Notes: generated by a model not told the origin, from the letters alone. A stretch of 64,000 nt of DNA from Dioscorea cayenensis subsp. rotundata (GCF_009730915.1 NC_052479.1:29141610-29205609), one strand, 5' to 3'; shown: positions 1-12,917, counted from the first letter of the stretch. Numbers and translations: made by a program.

Positions 1-396
1 TGAAGTCCACAAGCCGGTTGACGCTTCAAATCCGAGAAAAAAAAAAAGGAAAACGCACGGGGGATAGTAACAAGGAAGGGGTCTTCCGATATTTATGTTA
101 AATTTTAGAAAATTTAATGGCGTCATTAATTCTTTTGCACGAGATACCATAAACGCACCATCTGCCACTTGCCAACACTATAGTTTAAACGAAAAAGATC
201 AATATTTTAAGCAAATACGTAAAATGTTTAAATGATAAAATAAAAAGTTAAACGTTAATATAAATATTTAAACATAGACAAGAAATTAAACGGAGAAGAC
301 AATGTTTAAATATAAACGTAATATATTTAAACATATACTTGCACAGTTAAACAATAATTAACTTATACAACCAGATAAACATAAAAGAGAAGAACT
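1..396. other. AT-rich non-coding stretch with iterated TTTAAAC
   Basis: No gene is seen. From about 190 to 360 the motif TTTAAAC/GTTTAA recurs every 20-40 bases. A similar run of CCGTTTAA motifs occurs near the other window edge (63260-63430), which suggests both come from introns or spacers of the same transposon family. Confidence 0.4.
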
Positions 397-720
397 TTAC
401 AACGAAAGAAACTCGTTTTCAGTAGGATTCGATAATGGCTCATCGTCTGTCTCGACAACAAGATAGAGTACAGCGCATTTGAAGATGAAGTACACGTGAC
501 ACATCCACTGGAAGTCAACCTTGTTTTCTATTGGACAAACCGTTTTATATCCATCGGGTATTCGGGTGTGATAAACTTCACCCTGACAAGAAAAACATCG
601 AGACCCCATCGCTCACATATCTCAGCTAACACCGATCCCTAAGAAGTCAGCGCCATGAACATTAGCACTCGAATCGAAGAAATTCTCACCTTATCAGGAA
701 ACCAGCAGAATTCAAATCAA
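397..720 (-). pseudogene. MULE transposase N-terminal (PB1-like) fragment, frameshifted
   Basis: Read on the minus strand, one frame gives LAEICERWGLD...VRVKF and a second frame continues IPDGYKTVCPIENKVDF, QWMCHVYFIFKCAVLYLVVE, then TDDEP. Together they look like the small N-terminal ubiquitin-like/PB1-like domain that precedes many plant Mutator-type transposases: a strand, a 'PIEN.VDFQWM' turn, and a 'LYLVVE' strand. The two halves are in different frames, so the copy is broken by an indel near 560-580. No DDE or SWIM region is visible before the window edge. Downstream on the minus strand, toward position 1, the sequence is rich in GTTTAA. The family assignment rests on pattern only. Confidence 0.35.
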
Positions 721-1560
721 ACAAACCAAATGACGAGAAGAATATGCGATGAGCCTTCTAAACTTTGTTTGACAAAAAGCAAACAGAAAGGCAAAAAAAA
801 AATGCAAAATTGTATATATAAAGGTCGAACATGATGTGATTGGGCAGTTTTTTTTCCCACCATTTTCAAGGACAAAAATGAAATTTCATAACATTGACCC
901 ATTTGAAGTGAACAATATGGGGTAAAAAGGAACTTAAACAATAACGGAAGGGTTGTCCAAAGTTTGCCAAAGTTGGAGGAACTGTTTAGGAATATTTGAA
1001 ATTCACGAGGTAAACAATAATTTTTTTCTAAAATTTATAGGTATATATTTCTAACAAGCAATATATCTTTAATTTACCCAGGGCTTATAGCTTATTAATA
1101 TTTGACCCGATTTAAAGAATAAAAATAACACGTTCAAAGATATTGAGTTCAAAACTCATTTTGCTTTTAGTGGTACCAAATCTCTGAGTTTTCCGACTGT
1201 GAGTCGCATTCATCAAAATATATATATACATCTTATTTTGCACATGAACCCTTGAATTTAAATTTGACGTTCCAAATTAAGGGTAATTTTATAGATACAT
1301 CCTTTATTTTTTGCTTTATTTCATTTATTTTAATATAAATAAATAAATAACTAATTTATTGAAAATAAAAGGTGAGTGCAAAGATGAACTAATCTAATAA
1401 GAACATTGAGAAGAAATTTAAAAGAAAGAGAGAGGACAATGCAAAAAAATAATGTGAGGAAAATAACTCTATTCTTTTCTTCATTCAACCAACCTGACAA
1501 AAGAAATATATACTTTACTATTTTTTTTCCTTTTATTTTCTACAAGGTCCGATCTATTCA
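721..1560. other. Intergenic, no gene seen
   Basis: AT-rich intergenic DNA with only short chance ORFs. Recognisable similarity between the two CUE gene copies begins at about 1560 (matching about 38518), so this stretch lies outside the duplicated segment. Confidence 0.4.
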
Positions 1561-1739
1561 GTCATGAACAAAATCAAGTTTTCATCTTTAAATTGAAAAT
1601 AGGGGGAAAAATTGAAGCAATTTAACCATTTTATAGTAATATAATTGTCATTAATAACAATATCTGTGCACAATAAGAAGAGTCTTTGGAAATGAATACC
1701 ATTTTAAGGGATGAAAACAGAAAGGAGCTCAGTTCAATC

Positions 1740-4700
1740 TTAAAAGATATCAGGATGGAATCGCCCTGGCATGGAGTTGCTCTGTTGAGCTTGTTTGAGA
1801 TGCATTGCCAGTGCATAATTATTAACCTGAAAATAGACAAAATTATCTGACATTAGTTAAGACAAAATTTTTATAGAAACAGTACAATCATGAGACCGAA
1901 AAACTTTATACCTCAAGTGTTCTCAGTTGCTCCTGATACTGCGACACAAGCTGCTTTAGATGCTGCACTTCTTGGTTTTGCTCATCAGACTCTTTCTGGC
2001 GTTCATGCTGTATTGCTATCGCTCGCTTCAGAACATTATTTTCTCGGAGCAGGGTTTCCACTTGCTCCTTAAGCAGCATGTTTTCCTGTGTTACATTCAA
2101 AAGGACTTTAGAAGAAAAAGGACTAATACATTGTGAGTTTCCATATTCATGACCTAATTCAGAGAAGTTCTTTCTCCTTACAAAAATATGATGTTAAAAT
2201 ACCTTCTGGAAGTTTTGCATAGCTTCAGCGTCAACACGGGACATGATGGACTTCTCCAACACTTCAAGCGCCCTGGAAGCACGAGCTCTCGCATCATCCA
2301 CATTTGAGGCATTCATCATCTCCATCACAAAAAGATCCACCCACTCAGAACCATCCCTTGGAAGGGTAACTGCAGGAGAAGGATGCACAGGATCTTCATC
2401 TCTGCTACTTTCGTCCAAAACACCTGTCAAATTCACAGCAATACTAAAGTCTTGCATCTTCCTATGTGAAAAAGCATTCAGTTTATCCACTAAGGAAAGA
2501 ACATGGGATGGAAGCAGAAAAGAAAAATAAAAAATAAAATAAGTTTCGGCACATTCATAAATCTGGCAAAATTAACTTCCCTGCGTGGTTATTAAAGGCA
2601 CAAGGCACATTAAGGCACTAGGGGTTCAAATCGTCTAGGAGCAAGGCGCAAAGCTTAGGCATGTGACTTTCCAAAGCAAGGTGCACAAAAAATTAAAAAA
2701 AAAAAATTAAAAATTACATATATAATTTATAATACATACTAAAAGTTAATAAATTAAGAAAAATTAAAGTTTAAAATTCAAATTTGGAAAAAACATGCAT
2801 AGACCGAAATAACATATTATCAACGTAGCAAGAAAATCACCAACTACTACTTCTCTGCTATTGCAAAAATACTATTACATTAAGAGATCCAATTGCTATC
2901 AAATTCAATAGCTTCATCATTTTTCTTCATCACTATCCTCCCATTCACTCTCATATTCATCCTCTCATCTTCATATTCTTCTACTCTTCAAATTCAGACT
3001 CCTCATCTCTAATGGCTCATATTTGTCAAGTTCTTAAAAACTTAAAAAATAATAAAAAAAAAGCTTAAAAACTTAAAAAATAGAAAATCTTTTTTTTTTA
3101 AAGGTTGAGGTTTAATTTGATAGTCGTCCTCTAATGACTTATATTTGCCAAAGCTCTTAAAATTGAAATAATAATAATAATAATAATAAAAATAATAATA
3201 AGGCTACACTTTCCTAAGGCGCGCCTCAAATCGTCTTGAGCCTTGAGGTAAGGGGTGTGCCACTAAGGCGACACTTCAATGTCACACACCTTCAAGGAGA
3301 CGAGGGTTTTGCCTGCCGCCCGCACGGGGGGTGGGCGTAGAACTCAACTGGTTGACCTATTGCCACACTTTAAAATATAAAAATGTACCTGAACCCCAGT
3401 AGCTACTGGTTCAATAACCTAAAACTTCTGCATTACCATCATAAATTTAATACACAGTTATTAATCACGCAACAATATTGTTAGGCATGGGCCATGGTGC
3501 TTATTCATGGCGATCTTAGTAGCTTTAGAATTCATTAGTTTAAGATATGAAACAACATTTACAGATTACTATCCAAGGAATCAACTCAAAGCAAATATAA
3601 CTAGCTAATGAATGAACCTGAATTTGGCATTACATTATAATTTCCTTCAAAACTTAACCAATAAAGTACACATAACTGCAACTACACCAAAATGGACATA
3701 TTTAAGAAATTCTAGAGGCAAGCAGAAGATAGGTTTCAACTTTCAAGAGTTCATAAAGAGACAAAAGTGAAATACACCAAACAGAAGCCACATGCCCCCA
3801 TAGCGTATCTTATTTCACCTTTTTTTAAGTAAAAGTTTGTATCAAGCGTAAGGAAAAAACAAACAGTGGTATCAACAAGAAGTGGATATAATAGCTGATT
3901 ATTATAATGACATTTTTTTAACTTATTGAATAAAATGCGAAAAGAACTCTGCTCATGGATAAATGGCATGAAAGAAAGCTAAAAAACCATGGAAACTTTC
4001 ATAAAAAAAGTAAAAAAAAAGGTCAAGTGCAACATTAGTTATAGTGTATCTCTTCTGCAATCCTACCTACACCAGATGATTGAATATTTAGTTCACTTTC
4101 ATTGACTGATTTGCTCAAGGCAGAAGCCAAGTTCAACTCTGCTGACTCTAAACAGAGATCATGTAAACTCTTTATGGCAGAATCCAAGTCGTTGTTAGAT
4201 GCCTCCAACGCTCTCTCAAGAAACTGAAAATCATTCAACAATTCATTAGCAAGGCGGATATGGACATATGGTACTTTCTAGATTATTTTAAACAAGAAAA
4301 AACAAATATTAGCTTTAGATCGGAAAAATAAAAAAATAAAAAAAATAATGAGGACAAGAACTCTCTCTGATCAAATTACCCATATCACATGGTCGAATAG
4401 ACCAACCAAATGCCAAGTCACTTTATTCCACAGGTTATACCAACTTTTTTCATATATGAATTTATTAGCCACTTCGACAAATTAAATAAACTGATCGAAG
4501 AGAGGCCAATCATCTTGCAAAATAATATTTCTGATGATACTACATCAGAGAAATCGACAAAACATACATGCTCACTAATAGGGGCTACTTTTTCTCTACT
4601 TCCACAGATACATCCTTTTTTTTCTCAAAGATGAATTGATTATTCGCATCCCAAACAAGTACCAAGAGATATGACTGAACAAGATGGGTAGAATGCTACA

Positions 4701-5222
4701 CCTTCCAATACTAATGATTCAATGAAGGCAAGTGGTGAAAATAACCTAGTATTATACCAAAACATAACAAATTGCAGATGAATTTGAGAACAAAATCCTG
4801 CATTTAAAGACCTTGAAAACAAATCCAAAACTCATAGCTTTAATGAGGCACAGCAAACACTGGATTAGATCAATAGAAAACCAACTGAATAGTAAAATAC
4901 TGTTACAAAGTCAAGCAATTGATAATAAAACAACAAAAGCCAAAAGGCAAAAATCCATCACCTTCTGATCCATATCCGGGAACAAGGACCTCAAATGATC
5001 GAGATGCGCCGAGTAAGCACTATCAACGACGACGCCACCACCGTTCAAACCTCGCGGAGATTGAGACGAGGGTCTGGGAGGGGAGAAGCGGATATGGGTA
5101 GGGGAAGAGGAGCAGCGGATGCGCTTGGACACGGGGGTGTCGAAAGGGGATTGCGACGGTGAGTGGTGGTGAAGCTCCTCGAAGATGGAGTTAGATCTCT
5201 TGCCGAGCACGATGGCAGACAT
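1740..5222 (-). CDS. CUE-domain protein, intact copy (five exons)
   Basis: Exons, read right to left: 5222-4962, 4223-4073, 2423-2203, 2085-1912 and 1826-1740. All introns are GT-AG, and the joined frame gives 297 residues. The N-terminus is MSAIVLGKRSNSIFEE followed by a Ser/Pro/Arg-rich segment. A CUE-type ubiquitin-binding three-helix domain follows (about residues 73-110), with HLRSLFPDMDQKFLERAL at the exon 1/2 join and NDLDSAIKSL. The middle region is VLDESSRDEDPVHPS...SEWVDLFV, then a coiled coil (ENMLLKEQVETLLREN...). The C-terminus GRFHPDIF resembles that of the Arabidopsis 'ubiquitin system component CUE' protein, from memory. The family is thought to bind ubiquitin; its specific role is unknown. 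It is divergent from the CNOT10 remnant to its right and is the functional member of a duplicated pair with 38686-42232. The start is the only upstream ATG in frame and is conserved in both copies. Confidence 0.88.
2588..3340. mobile_element. MITE-like insertion in CUE intron 2
   Basis: The paralogous intron in the second CUE copy (around 39545-39590) lacks this segment, so it is a presence/absence insertion. Its ends carry related G-rich words in opposite orientation (AAGGCACATTAAGGCAC near 2600; CACTAAGGCGACACTTC near 3262). Both flanks also contain TCAAATCGTCT (near 2625 and 3227). This 'AAGGCGC' composition is typical of a common plant non-autonomous DNA-element family. I could not define an exact target duplication. 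Confidence 0.5.
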
Positions 5223-5560
5223 GATGGTGGTGACGATCCCCGCTTCTACTCCACCTCCGGCTCGAAACTCTCCGCCACCCGCCGCCGGCGATCGCCCTAG
5301 GCCTCCGTACCCATAGATCAGCCGCTATCTCTGGATGATCGGAGCTAGGGTTTCGTGCCAGCGATGGAGAAGAGACGAAGAGAAAAGGAGGAATTTGGGT
5401 TTCGTGGATGGCTTGTGAAGGTGAGAAAAAGAGAAGGGACAAGAAAAGCATGTCTTCATAAAAAAGGCTTAGTAATAAAATTAAGGGGTTTTTTAAAAAA
5501 AAAAAACATATATCCATATAATATGAGATTACATAATTGACCTTGTATATTTAGATAAAA
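5223..5560 (-). promoter_or_regulatory. CUE gene leader and promoter side
   Basis: Closely similar to 42233-42560 upstream of the CUE pseudogene, so the duplication included the 5' flank. It contains a GC-rich leader with the AGCTAGGGTTT word (near 5343). No clear TATA box was chosen. Confidence 0.4.
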
Positions 5561-5954
5561 GTAAAAATTACTATGGGTACCCTTGGTAATTTTTAATTGA
5601 TGAAAATGTCAGTGAGTGGCTTGCTTGCTTTTGACTTGAAATATCAATATTATATATTATCGAATTTTTTATTGTGCTATTATCTATAAACATAATAAGA
5701 GTGGATGAGAATTTCTCCGTCACTGTAAAGACCATGATGCACACCGTTTGATTGAAATTCAACGGTTACTGATGAATGTTTGTAGATTTTTAACGTTTGT
5801 AAATGGCGCGCCATTATATATATATATATATGCTTATGACTGCTGGTCATCTATGAACGTTCGTAAATAATAACTTTATGTATGTTCATGGATCAGCTAT
5901 TGGATTCCAAATAACATCTACACATTTTCAAATTTGATGTACAGTGTTAGATAC
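5561..5954. other. Intergenic, MITE-like debris and AT microsatellite
   Basis: No gene. At 5740-5880 there is sequence (TTCAACGGTTACTGATGAATG; GAACGTTCGTAAATAA) related to the hairpin MITE at 56038-56275, probably a decayed copy. It includes a short (TA)n near 5815. Confidence 0.35.
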
Positions 5955-7175
5955 TGTCAAGCTCCGAACACGGTCTACCAAGCCCTGAACGGCAACAAAC
6001 GACTGCATACTCACAAGGTTGAGACCAAGTGAGCATGCGAGGCCTCACAACCTGTTTCCAAATAGCAAATACATCTAACAGAAGTACAATCGAAAGCAAA
6101 AACTATAACGTCTGGACATAAGATAAATCAAACTAACAAGGTTCACAAAAACAACAAAAGTACTTTGCTAGTGTTTAAGTCAACCAAAAGACATAACATT
6201 ATTAATTGAAAGAAATCTAGACAGCGCTTTGCTCAACAATCCCCGCTAAACTATCCACCAACAAAACCTACACCTGATCTGATAAATAGTGAAACCACAT
6301 TTATGAGCTCAAAAACCCAGTAAGCAACCGCTAAAAATATTAGGATCACAATACAAATACTAAAACATAATATAATACTTGCCAAATTACAATTCAAAAC
6401 AAAATAATTCAACAAAAATATGAGCTATGTCAAATAATACAGAATATAAGTCTCCCAATTCACTATTGCAAAACAAAATATCAAAAATCATTTATTTAAA
6501 CTCGGTAAACTGAGTCAGAGAATTCAGAATTCATTTGTTTACCCTTGGTGGCCCGAGCCAAATTGTCAGGAGTGTTATTCTTCACCGATGGAATGGTGTA
6601 AAACTATAATTTCTTAATAGGAATACATGTCGACACGATCAGTGTTTAACCCCAATAACATGATTATTGCATAGTTAATTAGAGACTATAATTGTTATGA
6701 CAAAATACACTATGTTCGCAAAACAATTGTAATACTTGGTGTTCGGGTTGGATCTAACCTAAGAGGTAATTTGTTAAATTGTTGAAATTTTCTGTGGCAT
6801 TAAACCTTTCCTATATCACTAAAGTTTAATTCCTAGACTATATAGAGGTGTTTCCGTAATTTTTACCTTGGTGATCATTTTTTCAGATTTTAAAAACCCT
6901 AGCTATTTTTTCCTATAGCCGAAACTTTTCTTTTCTCATCAGCAGCCGATCCTATTCTTCTTCCTTCTTTAATAAGGTAAGAGTCATGCCGGAGTTTAAT
7001 TTGATAGGGTTTGGAGATAATGGTGTTTAGAATAATGGTTGATGATTGTCTGACTGAATTAGTTCATAATTAGGGTTTTTGATATTTTAATTTGGTTAAT
7101 TCGCGGGCCTCACATTGCTTTTATGGTGGGAATTTTGCATCATAAAACGTGCATCTCATGTTGAATCATGTTTGT

Positions 7176-7178
<3 letters not shown>

Positions 7179-7218
<40 letters not shown>
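7179..7218. repeat. (AT)n microsatellite
   Basis: Uninterrupted AT dinucleotide run inside the LTR-type region. Confidence 0.95.
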
Positions 7219-7221
<3 letters not shown>

Positions 7222-8654
7222 TGGATTCATATGGTTTTTTAGAAAAGTCAAGATAGGTTGGCTGGCACTGTAATGGTTAGGTAATTTCATTAATAAATAG
7301 TTAAGGATTAATTAATCCTCATTGCTCAAATCATATATTTACAGTGCACTTCAAAATCATGGTATTTTAATTTTATATTTGAATTGTTTTAAAACCAAGA
7401 TTTAGGTGTATCTAATTTTACTCATTATTTAATGTCAAAATAAATAGTTTTGATCGTTTCACTTAATTGATCTTTGTTTAGAGAAGTGTTAACTGGAGAT
7501 AGAAAAGTGGAGTTTTGGTTGTCATCTTTAACCGATCTAAGTCTAAGTAAGCTCCAATAGTTAATGTAATTTTCATGCATTACTAGTAAGATTAGTAATG
7601 TTTATTATTTTTATGCGTGAACCCCAGTTAAGTTTTATTTATTTATTTTTATTTATTTAAAATATTATAGGCAGTGAAACCTCTGTCAAAGGCAAAAAGC
7701 TTGTGGGAGAGTAGTCGTGCTTGAGATCTTAGACCCATAGGTCTAAGCATTGTGAGTGGATACCTTACCTGATGTTGTTTTAAAATGGTTTTATCCCTGT
7801 CTGCAATGAACTTTATTTATGAACCAAGTTCGCTTTTATCGTGTTGTTGCCAATAGGTAAGATGTCTTAACATTGGTTTTATGGTATCTATTTATAACGT
7901 GGTTTTGATCGGGCTTGAGAATATTGTTTAATAATGTATTATGAAATCAGAGATGATTGTTTTAGTGACACAATGGAAAGTAAAATATCATGTAATTATT
8001 CTTTTCAGTTGTGTGTATATATAGATATAGTATTTATGGATATTGGTGACTGCGAGCCTATAGCTCTACTACTGCAGTAGTGGTCTCCGCGGACTAACCT
8101 AGAGAGAGGTGGCATGTTATAACCAGTGTTACTGTAGAAACCTGTAGCTATAGGTGGCCATTTACTGTAGCGGTCCGATACTGTAGCTGTAGCAACCTAT
8201 TACCGTGCTAGACCTTTACTGTAGCATTCAGAAATTTCTATACCATTCTTCTTTCTTTCTTCTTCTCATTTGCTTCTCATTCGACGTGCACCTCATATAG
8301 AGAATTTTTTTCGGCGAGCTTTTCCGGCAAATCAAAGCTTCTACTCTCTTCCTCTCATCCTCTTGAGATCAGTGAGGCTTCGATCCAAGGTTTTTCTTTT
8401 GTATTTTTCTCATATTTAATCGTTTTCAAAAATCTTGGAAAACCTAGAATACCCCTTGGTTTGGGTTGAAGGCTCAAATTGAAGCCATTGATCTTGTGAT
8501 TATTTGAGTGAATTTTTGTAAAGAAATTTCGTGATTTGGTGATATAAATCAGAAGAAAACTATTGTTTAAAGGCAGGTTTTACTGTAGTAATGTCTTGGT
8601 TACTGTAGCAATCCGGAGTTTACTGTATCACCAATAAGCTTTCGTTGTTTCTTC

Positions 8655-9232
8655 TAGGGGTGGCAAAACGGGTTAGCGGGTCGTGTTCGTGTCGGGTTGA
8701 CCTGTGAATCTGACACGTTTAACCCTGACACGAACACGACACGATTATTAAACGGGTAATTTTTTAGAACACGAACACGACACGTCTAAAACCCGTGGTG
8801 ACACGACACGACACGTTTAACACGTTTAAGTCTTAAATAGGTCAATACGACCTGTTTATCTGTTTAAAACACGACACAACATGACACGTTTAACATGCCA
8901 CACGACACGACACGCGACACGAATTTTTAATCAAAACATTTTTTTAAAAAATCCAAACTAACATTAAACATAAAATACTTAAACATCATATTTGCCGTGA
9001 GAATAATTCAATTAATTTATCAAGCTTACTATCAGACACATTTACCTATTCATATTAAACGGGTTAACCGTGTCATATACGTGTCAACCCGTTTATGACA
9101 CGAACCCGCTTAATTTAGGCGTGTCATAAACGGGTCGACCCGTTTATGACACTAACCCGTTTAACCCAAACCCAAACCCAAACCCTCCTAAGACCGTGTT
9201 GTGTCGTGTCGTGTCAAAAATTGCCACCCCTA
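8655..9232. mobile_element. hAT-type non-autonomous element (578 bp)
   Basis: Perfect terminal inverted repeats, TAGGGGTGGCAA at the left and TTGCCACCCCTA at the right, flanked by a perfect 8-bp duplication GTTTCTTC (8647-8654 and 9233-9240). This is the hAT target-site signature. The interior has no coding capacity and consists largely of iterated ACACGACACG/CGTGTCGTG and ACCCGTTTAA words in both orientations. Confidence 0.9.
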
Positions 9233-10316
9233 GTTTCTTCAATTTCTTTGGATTAGAATGAAGCTCTAACCCTTAGAAATTCATTTGTAACCTTTAGACC
9301 TAGATTTGAGCCAACCCTAGGATCGATTTAGGGTTGTTTGGTAGAAGGAACCTAGGGTTTCTTTGCTTGGATTTTTGTACTAATCTTTGATGTTGTTTGT
9401 TGTGATTGGCAAGGAGGTGAAGCGTTGGCTCGAGGCAAAGAGTTAGCTGAGGATTTGCTTGCGAGGAAGAGAAATCGTCTATTTTGTGAGTGGGACTATT
9501 AAGCATGACTCTATTAGAAGATTACCCATATTTATATTTACATATTCTATTTTGCTTAATAAGTTTTTGTGGGTTATTATGATTACCTTTTGAGAAGTTT
9601 TACCCCGGAAAGAGTTTATTGATTTGTGCTTCTTTTATGCAATTTGTGTTCAAAGGAAAAAATTTCCGCGTTGTTTCTTGTGTTGGTTTTTGTAAATTGA
9701 TTTGTGTTAAAAGCTTGAGTTTCACTTGTGCTTTTATCATTGCCTTATGGAAACTGGCTGAGGTATTGTTGTTGTTGGTTTTTGTGTTGGCTATTGTACT
9801 CCGTATGGAGTTATGCTTATTGTTGAGTTTGTATGGTAACCCTACTGCAGTAGGCGGACTGCCACAGTCAGCCTTTTTAGGTGGCGTGGTAGACCGATTA
9901 ATTACTACAAGCGTCAGTTCAAGTGGGAGTGTAGAATCCTGACTAGATATTCATCGAGTAGTCATTATCACCATACGGTGAACCGATGGGTCAATGTCAA
10001 AGGTATGAGTACTTTGACGGCTCTGAACCTAGCCGTGACGGCGGTGAAGGTTTAGAGAGGTTTCCAGACCACTTTATGCTGGGTGAGTGTTGGGTGTTGT
10101 TTTTTTTTTTTTGGGTTTAATATTTATTCTCATTGTTTCTTTTGTAGTGTCATTTTGAATTTGTGGTGAGCGGGCAAAGCCCATCTGTCTCTCTTAGGAG
10201 GGCAGTCTCCCGTAAATTCGATTTGACACTAGTATTATATTTATTTATTGTAAAACTCATGTTATTTACTTTATTATACTTATAATTGGGAACTATTTTG
10301 ATTTACCTGTTTATAG

Positions 10317-10733
10317 CAAGGTTGTTAAACCCGGCCCAGGCATTGACCCGCCCAAGCTTAGGGGTCAAGGGTTAAGGGTTCAACCAGGGTTGAACCGGAT
10401 TCATAATAAAATATTAAAAAATATATTATAACAATTAATAATAACCAAACATTATATAAAACATAATTATATATAATAATAAAAAATAATTAACTAAATT
10501 TGATATTTAAATTCCTTTGATATTCAAAACAAACACATCCTAACTTAAAACAAATTAGTTAAAAATATGTAATCAAAATATATTCATAATTATTTAAATA
10601 TTTAAATATAACTAATATGTGATAAAAATTTGATTCCGCAGTCAAAACAATAACACATTAAATAAAAAATACATGCTCACAAGATAACCACATTTATTAA
10701 AACTAGATAGAAAATAAGGTATTGAAATTCCGT

Positions 10734-10773
<40 letters not shown>

Positions 10774-11283
10774 GCACTAGAATTAAAGGAAGGTAAAAAG
10801 CAAATATTCTAAAAAAATAAGGAAAAAAGTCAATAATAAAACCCTGTTTTGCATGCACAAACATCCTCATTTATCACATTATCATGAACAATTTTCATCA
10901 TCTAATTAACTTTTTCTTTTTCTCGCCATGGTTGTCTTTGTGGCCTCGCCACCACCATGCACTGGCACCGGCTCCGCCATCAAATCTATATCATCCCCAC
11001 TATCCAAAGACTACACAACATCATGTGGAGAGAGATATAGGAGATCCATGATGGTTTTGGGAGAAATTTTTAGAGATTGTGTAAGAGAGAGAGGAGATCA
11101 ACTCTTGCATTTTGACCCGATTGACCCGTTCGGGTCAACCGGTTCCCAGTTAATCCGGTCAGGTCAATGGGTTTTGGCCAGTTTTCTTCAACACCGGGTC
11201 AAGGGGGTATGCCCAGACCGGACACATAGGTTCAGTTCTTTTTCGATTGAACCATTTGGGCGGTCCGGGTCCCGACAACCTTG
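10317..11283. mobile_element. hAT-type non-autonomous element (967 bp)
   Basis: The left end is CAAGGTTGTTAAACCCGG and the right end is the imperfect inverse CCGGGTCCCGACAACCTTG. Flanks are GTTTATAG (10309-10316) and GTTTATAA (11284-11291), an 8-bp duplication with one mismatch. The subterminal parts are GGGTCAA/TTGACCC-rich in both arms, while the middle is AT-rich with a (TA)n run at 10736-10770. An apparent 128-codon ORF across its right arm is a by-product of the repeats. Confidence 0.8.
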
Positions 11284-12917
11284 GTTTATAATAGAAGTTT
11301 TGCTTTGTGATTAGCTTATTTTTTCATAAATTGAAACTCTATATTCGATGATTTTTCACACTTTGAAATTCTAAAACTCTAATTGAGGTAGAATGCCTTC
11401 TTATTCTATCTTTCTTGTGATTTTTGTATTAAAGTTTGCTATTATATGTATTCATGCACTAAACTAGTTATTTTTATTTGTCGAGTATCATATTTGAAAA
11501 TTTATGTTATCATTGAGGTATAATTCTATTAGAGTTGTGCTAATCGCCCCTCACTGAGTAATGTTAGTTGCTCACCCCTCTTTACTCTTCCCGACCCTTC
11601 TAGAGTAGTAGGTGCTTGGTGTGTGGTGAGTGGGAAATGAGCATTTGCTACTATTCTCTCTATTGTATTTCCTTTCAGTTCATGTATGTTCATTTTGTTC
11701 ATGCATATGTTGTTGAGACTTGGGATCCACTAGTATATAGACAAACTTGTTGTTGGCTTGTAGTATACAACTCTTAAACCCTTGGTGTATCACCTGTGAG
11801 TTGTTGTTGTTGCTTCCCTGTGCATTTGTGAATCCCTCTAATTCTGTGCATTATTGCGGTTGTTGTTGCTGCTACTTCCACTGCGTATCAATGTAAATAT
11901 TGTTGTTTTCTAGGTTATTGGTTAGTTTTGCGGCGCTCCGAGGATTGAATGGCAGAGTGTCCCTCCTCGGGATCGTAGCGGCGGTTGTCGCGTTCCATGG
12001 ACCCGCGGGTCGAGGCATGACACGGCATGGTAGACTAGATGACTTATGATACCTGTTCAGGAGGCATGGAGAAAACCTGAATTGGGGAGTGGGTGGAAAC
12101 ATCCACTGATTTTGAGACGCCATGTTTCACCACATAAGTGGATTCAGTGGCCAACGTCAAGGTGGGTTATATATATAAATATATTTTTTTTGGAAATATA
12201 TAAATAACCCTGACGGTTCCACTCTTAACTACGACGGTGGTTGAGTTTGGGAATGCTTTGTTGGACATCCCTTTTTATGTTGAACTTCTTTATTGGATAT
12301 TGGTGTGTTTTGTTTGTGAAACTTTTATTGACATATATTTGTTGCTCATAATTATGTTAACCACTGGTTTTAATTCCTTGTATTGAAATTATTTTTTTTA
12401 ATGTGTATTTTTATATTGTAGTATTTTGTTTTATGATGTTGTATTTATTTAAAAAAAAGAGAGATCATTTGGAACCCCATTAACCACTCACTGAGTAAAT
12501 TTGTTACTCATCTACTCTACCTTATTTCTTTTCCAGGTGGTGATTGTTAGAGTTGTGGCGCTAGATCGCTGTGCTGGGCTACATTTTCCTTTTATCATTT
12601 TTCTCAAGTTGATTCTAGGTTGGGTTATATTCTCATTGTTGGACTTGATAGTTGAATTCACTATTGTGTAATAAATGATTTACTATTTGTCAATTCTCGC
12701 ATTGTCTTTAACATTTCTCAAATGCTACACGTGTTGAAGTTATCTGATTTTATTAAAAATTTCATTTTAAATGAGTTTGCCATGTGTATTTAGTTATGTT
12801 AAATGTTATAGGATGTTTAAGCCTTACGATGTTCCCAGATTATATGGGTGTTCGTATCACCTTGTTGGAATATTGTGGTGATTGTCATGTACCTCGGCCG
12901 TGGGCCGGGTCTTGACA

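Larger units (their letters stand above)
5955..12917. mobile_element. Nested LTR-retrotransposon type non-coding sequence
   Basis: The left limit starts TGTCAAGCTCCGAACACGG and the right limit ends GGGCCGGGTCTTGACA, that is TG...CA-type LTR ends. No gag or pol ORF is present. Blocks match the solo LTR at 24310-27387: 9845-10085 (CTGCAGTAGG..., GTGAACCGATGGGTCAA, GGCTCTGAACCTAGCCGTG) with 26510-26760, and 10160-10200 (CTCTTAGGAGGGCAGTC) with 26810-26860. A further CTACTGCAGTAGTGG block lies at 8070. CACTGAGTAA words at 11553 and 12489 are common in plant Ty3/gypsy LTRs. I found no 5-bp target duplication around the outer ends, so this is probably several nested or truncated LTRs rather than one element. 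Two hAT-type elements are inserted inside it. Confidence 0.5.

Noticed and set aside
10928..11314. 128-codon plus-strand ORF
   Set aside because: It lies across the right arm of a hAT-type element whose GGGTCAA repeats keep the frame open by chance; no recognisable domain.
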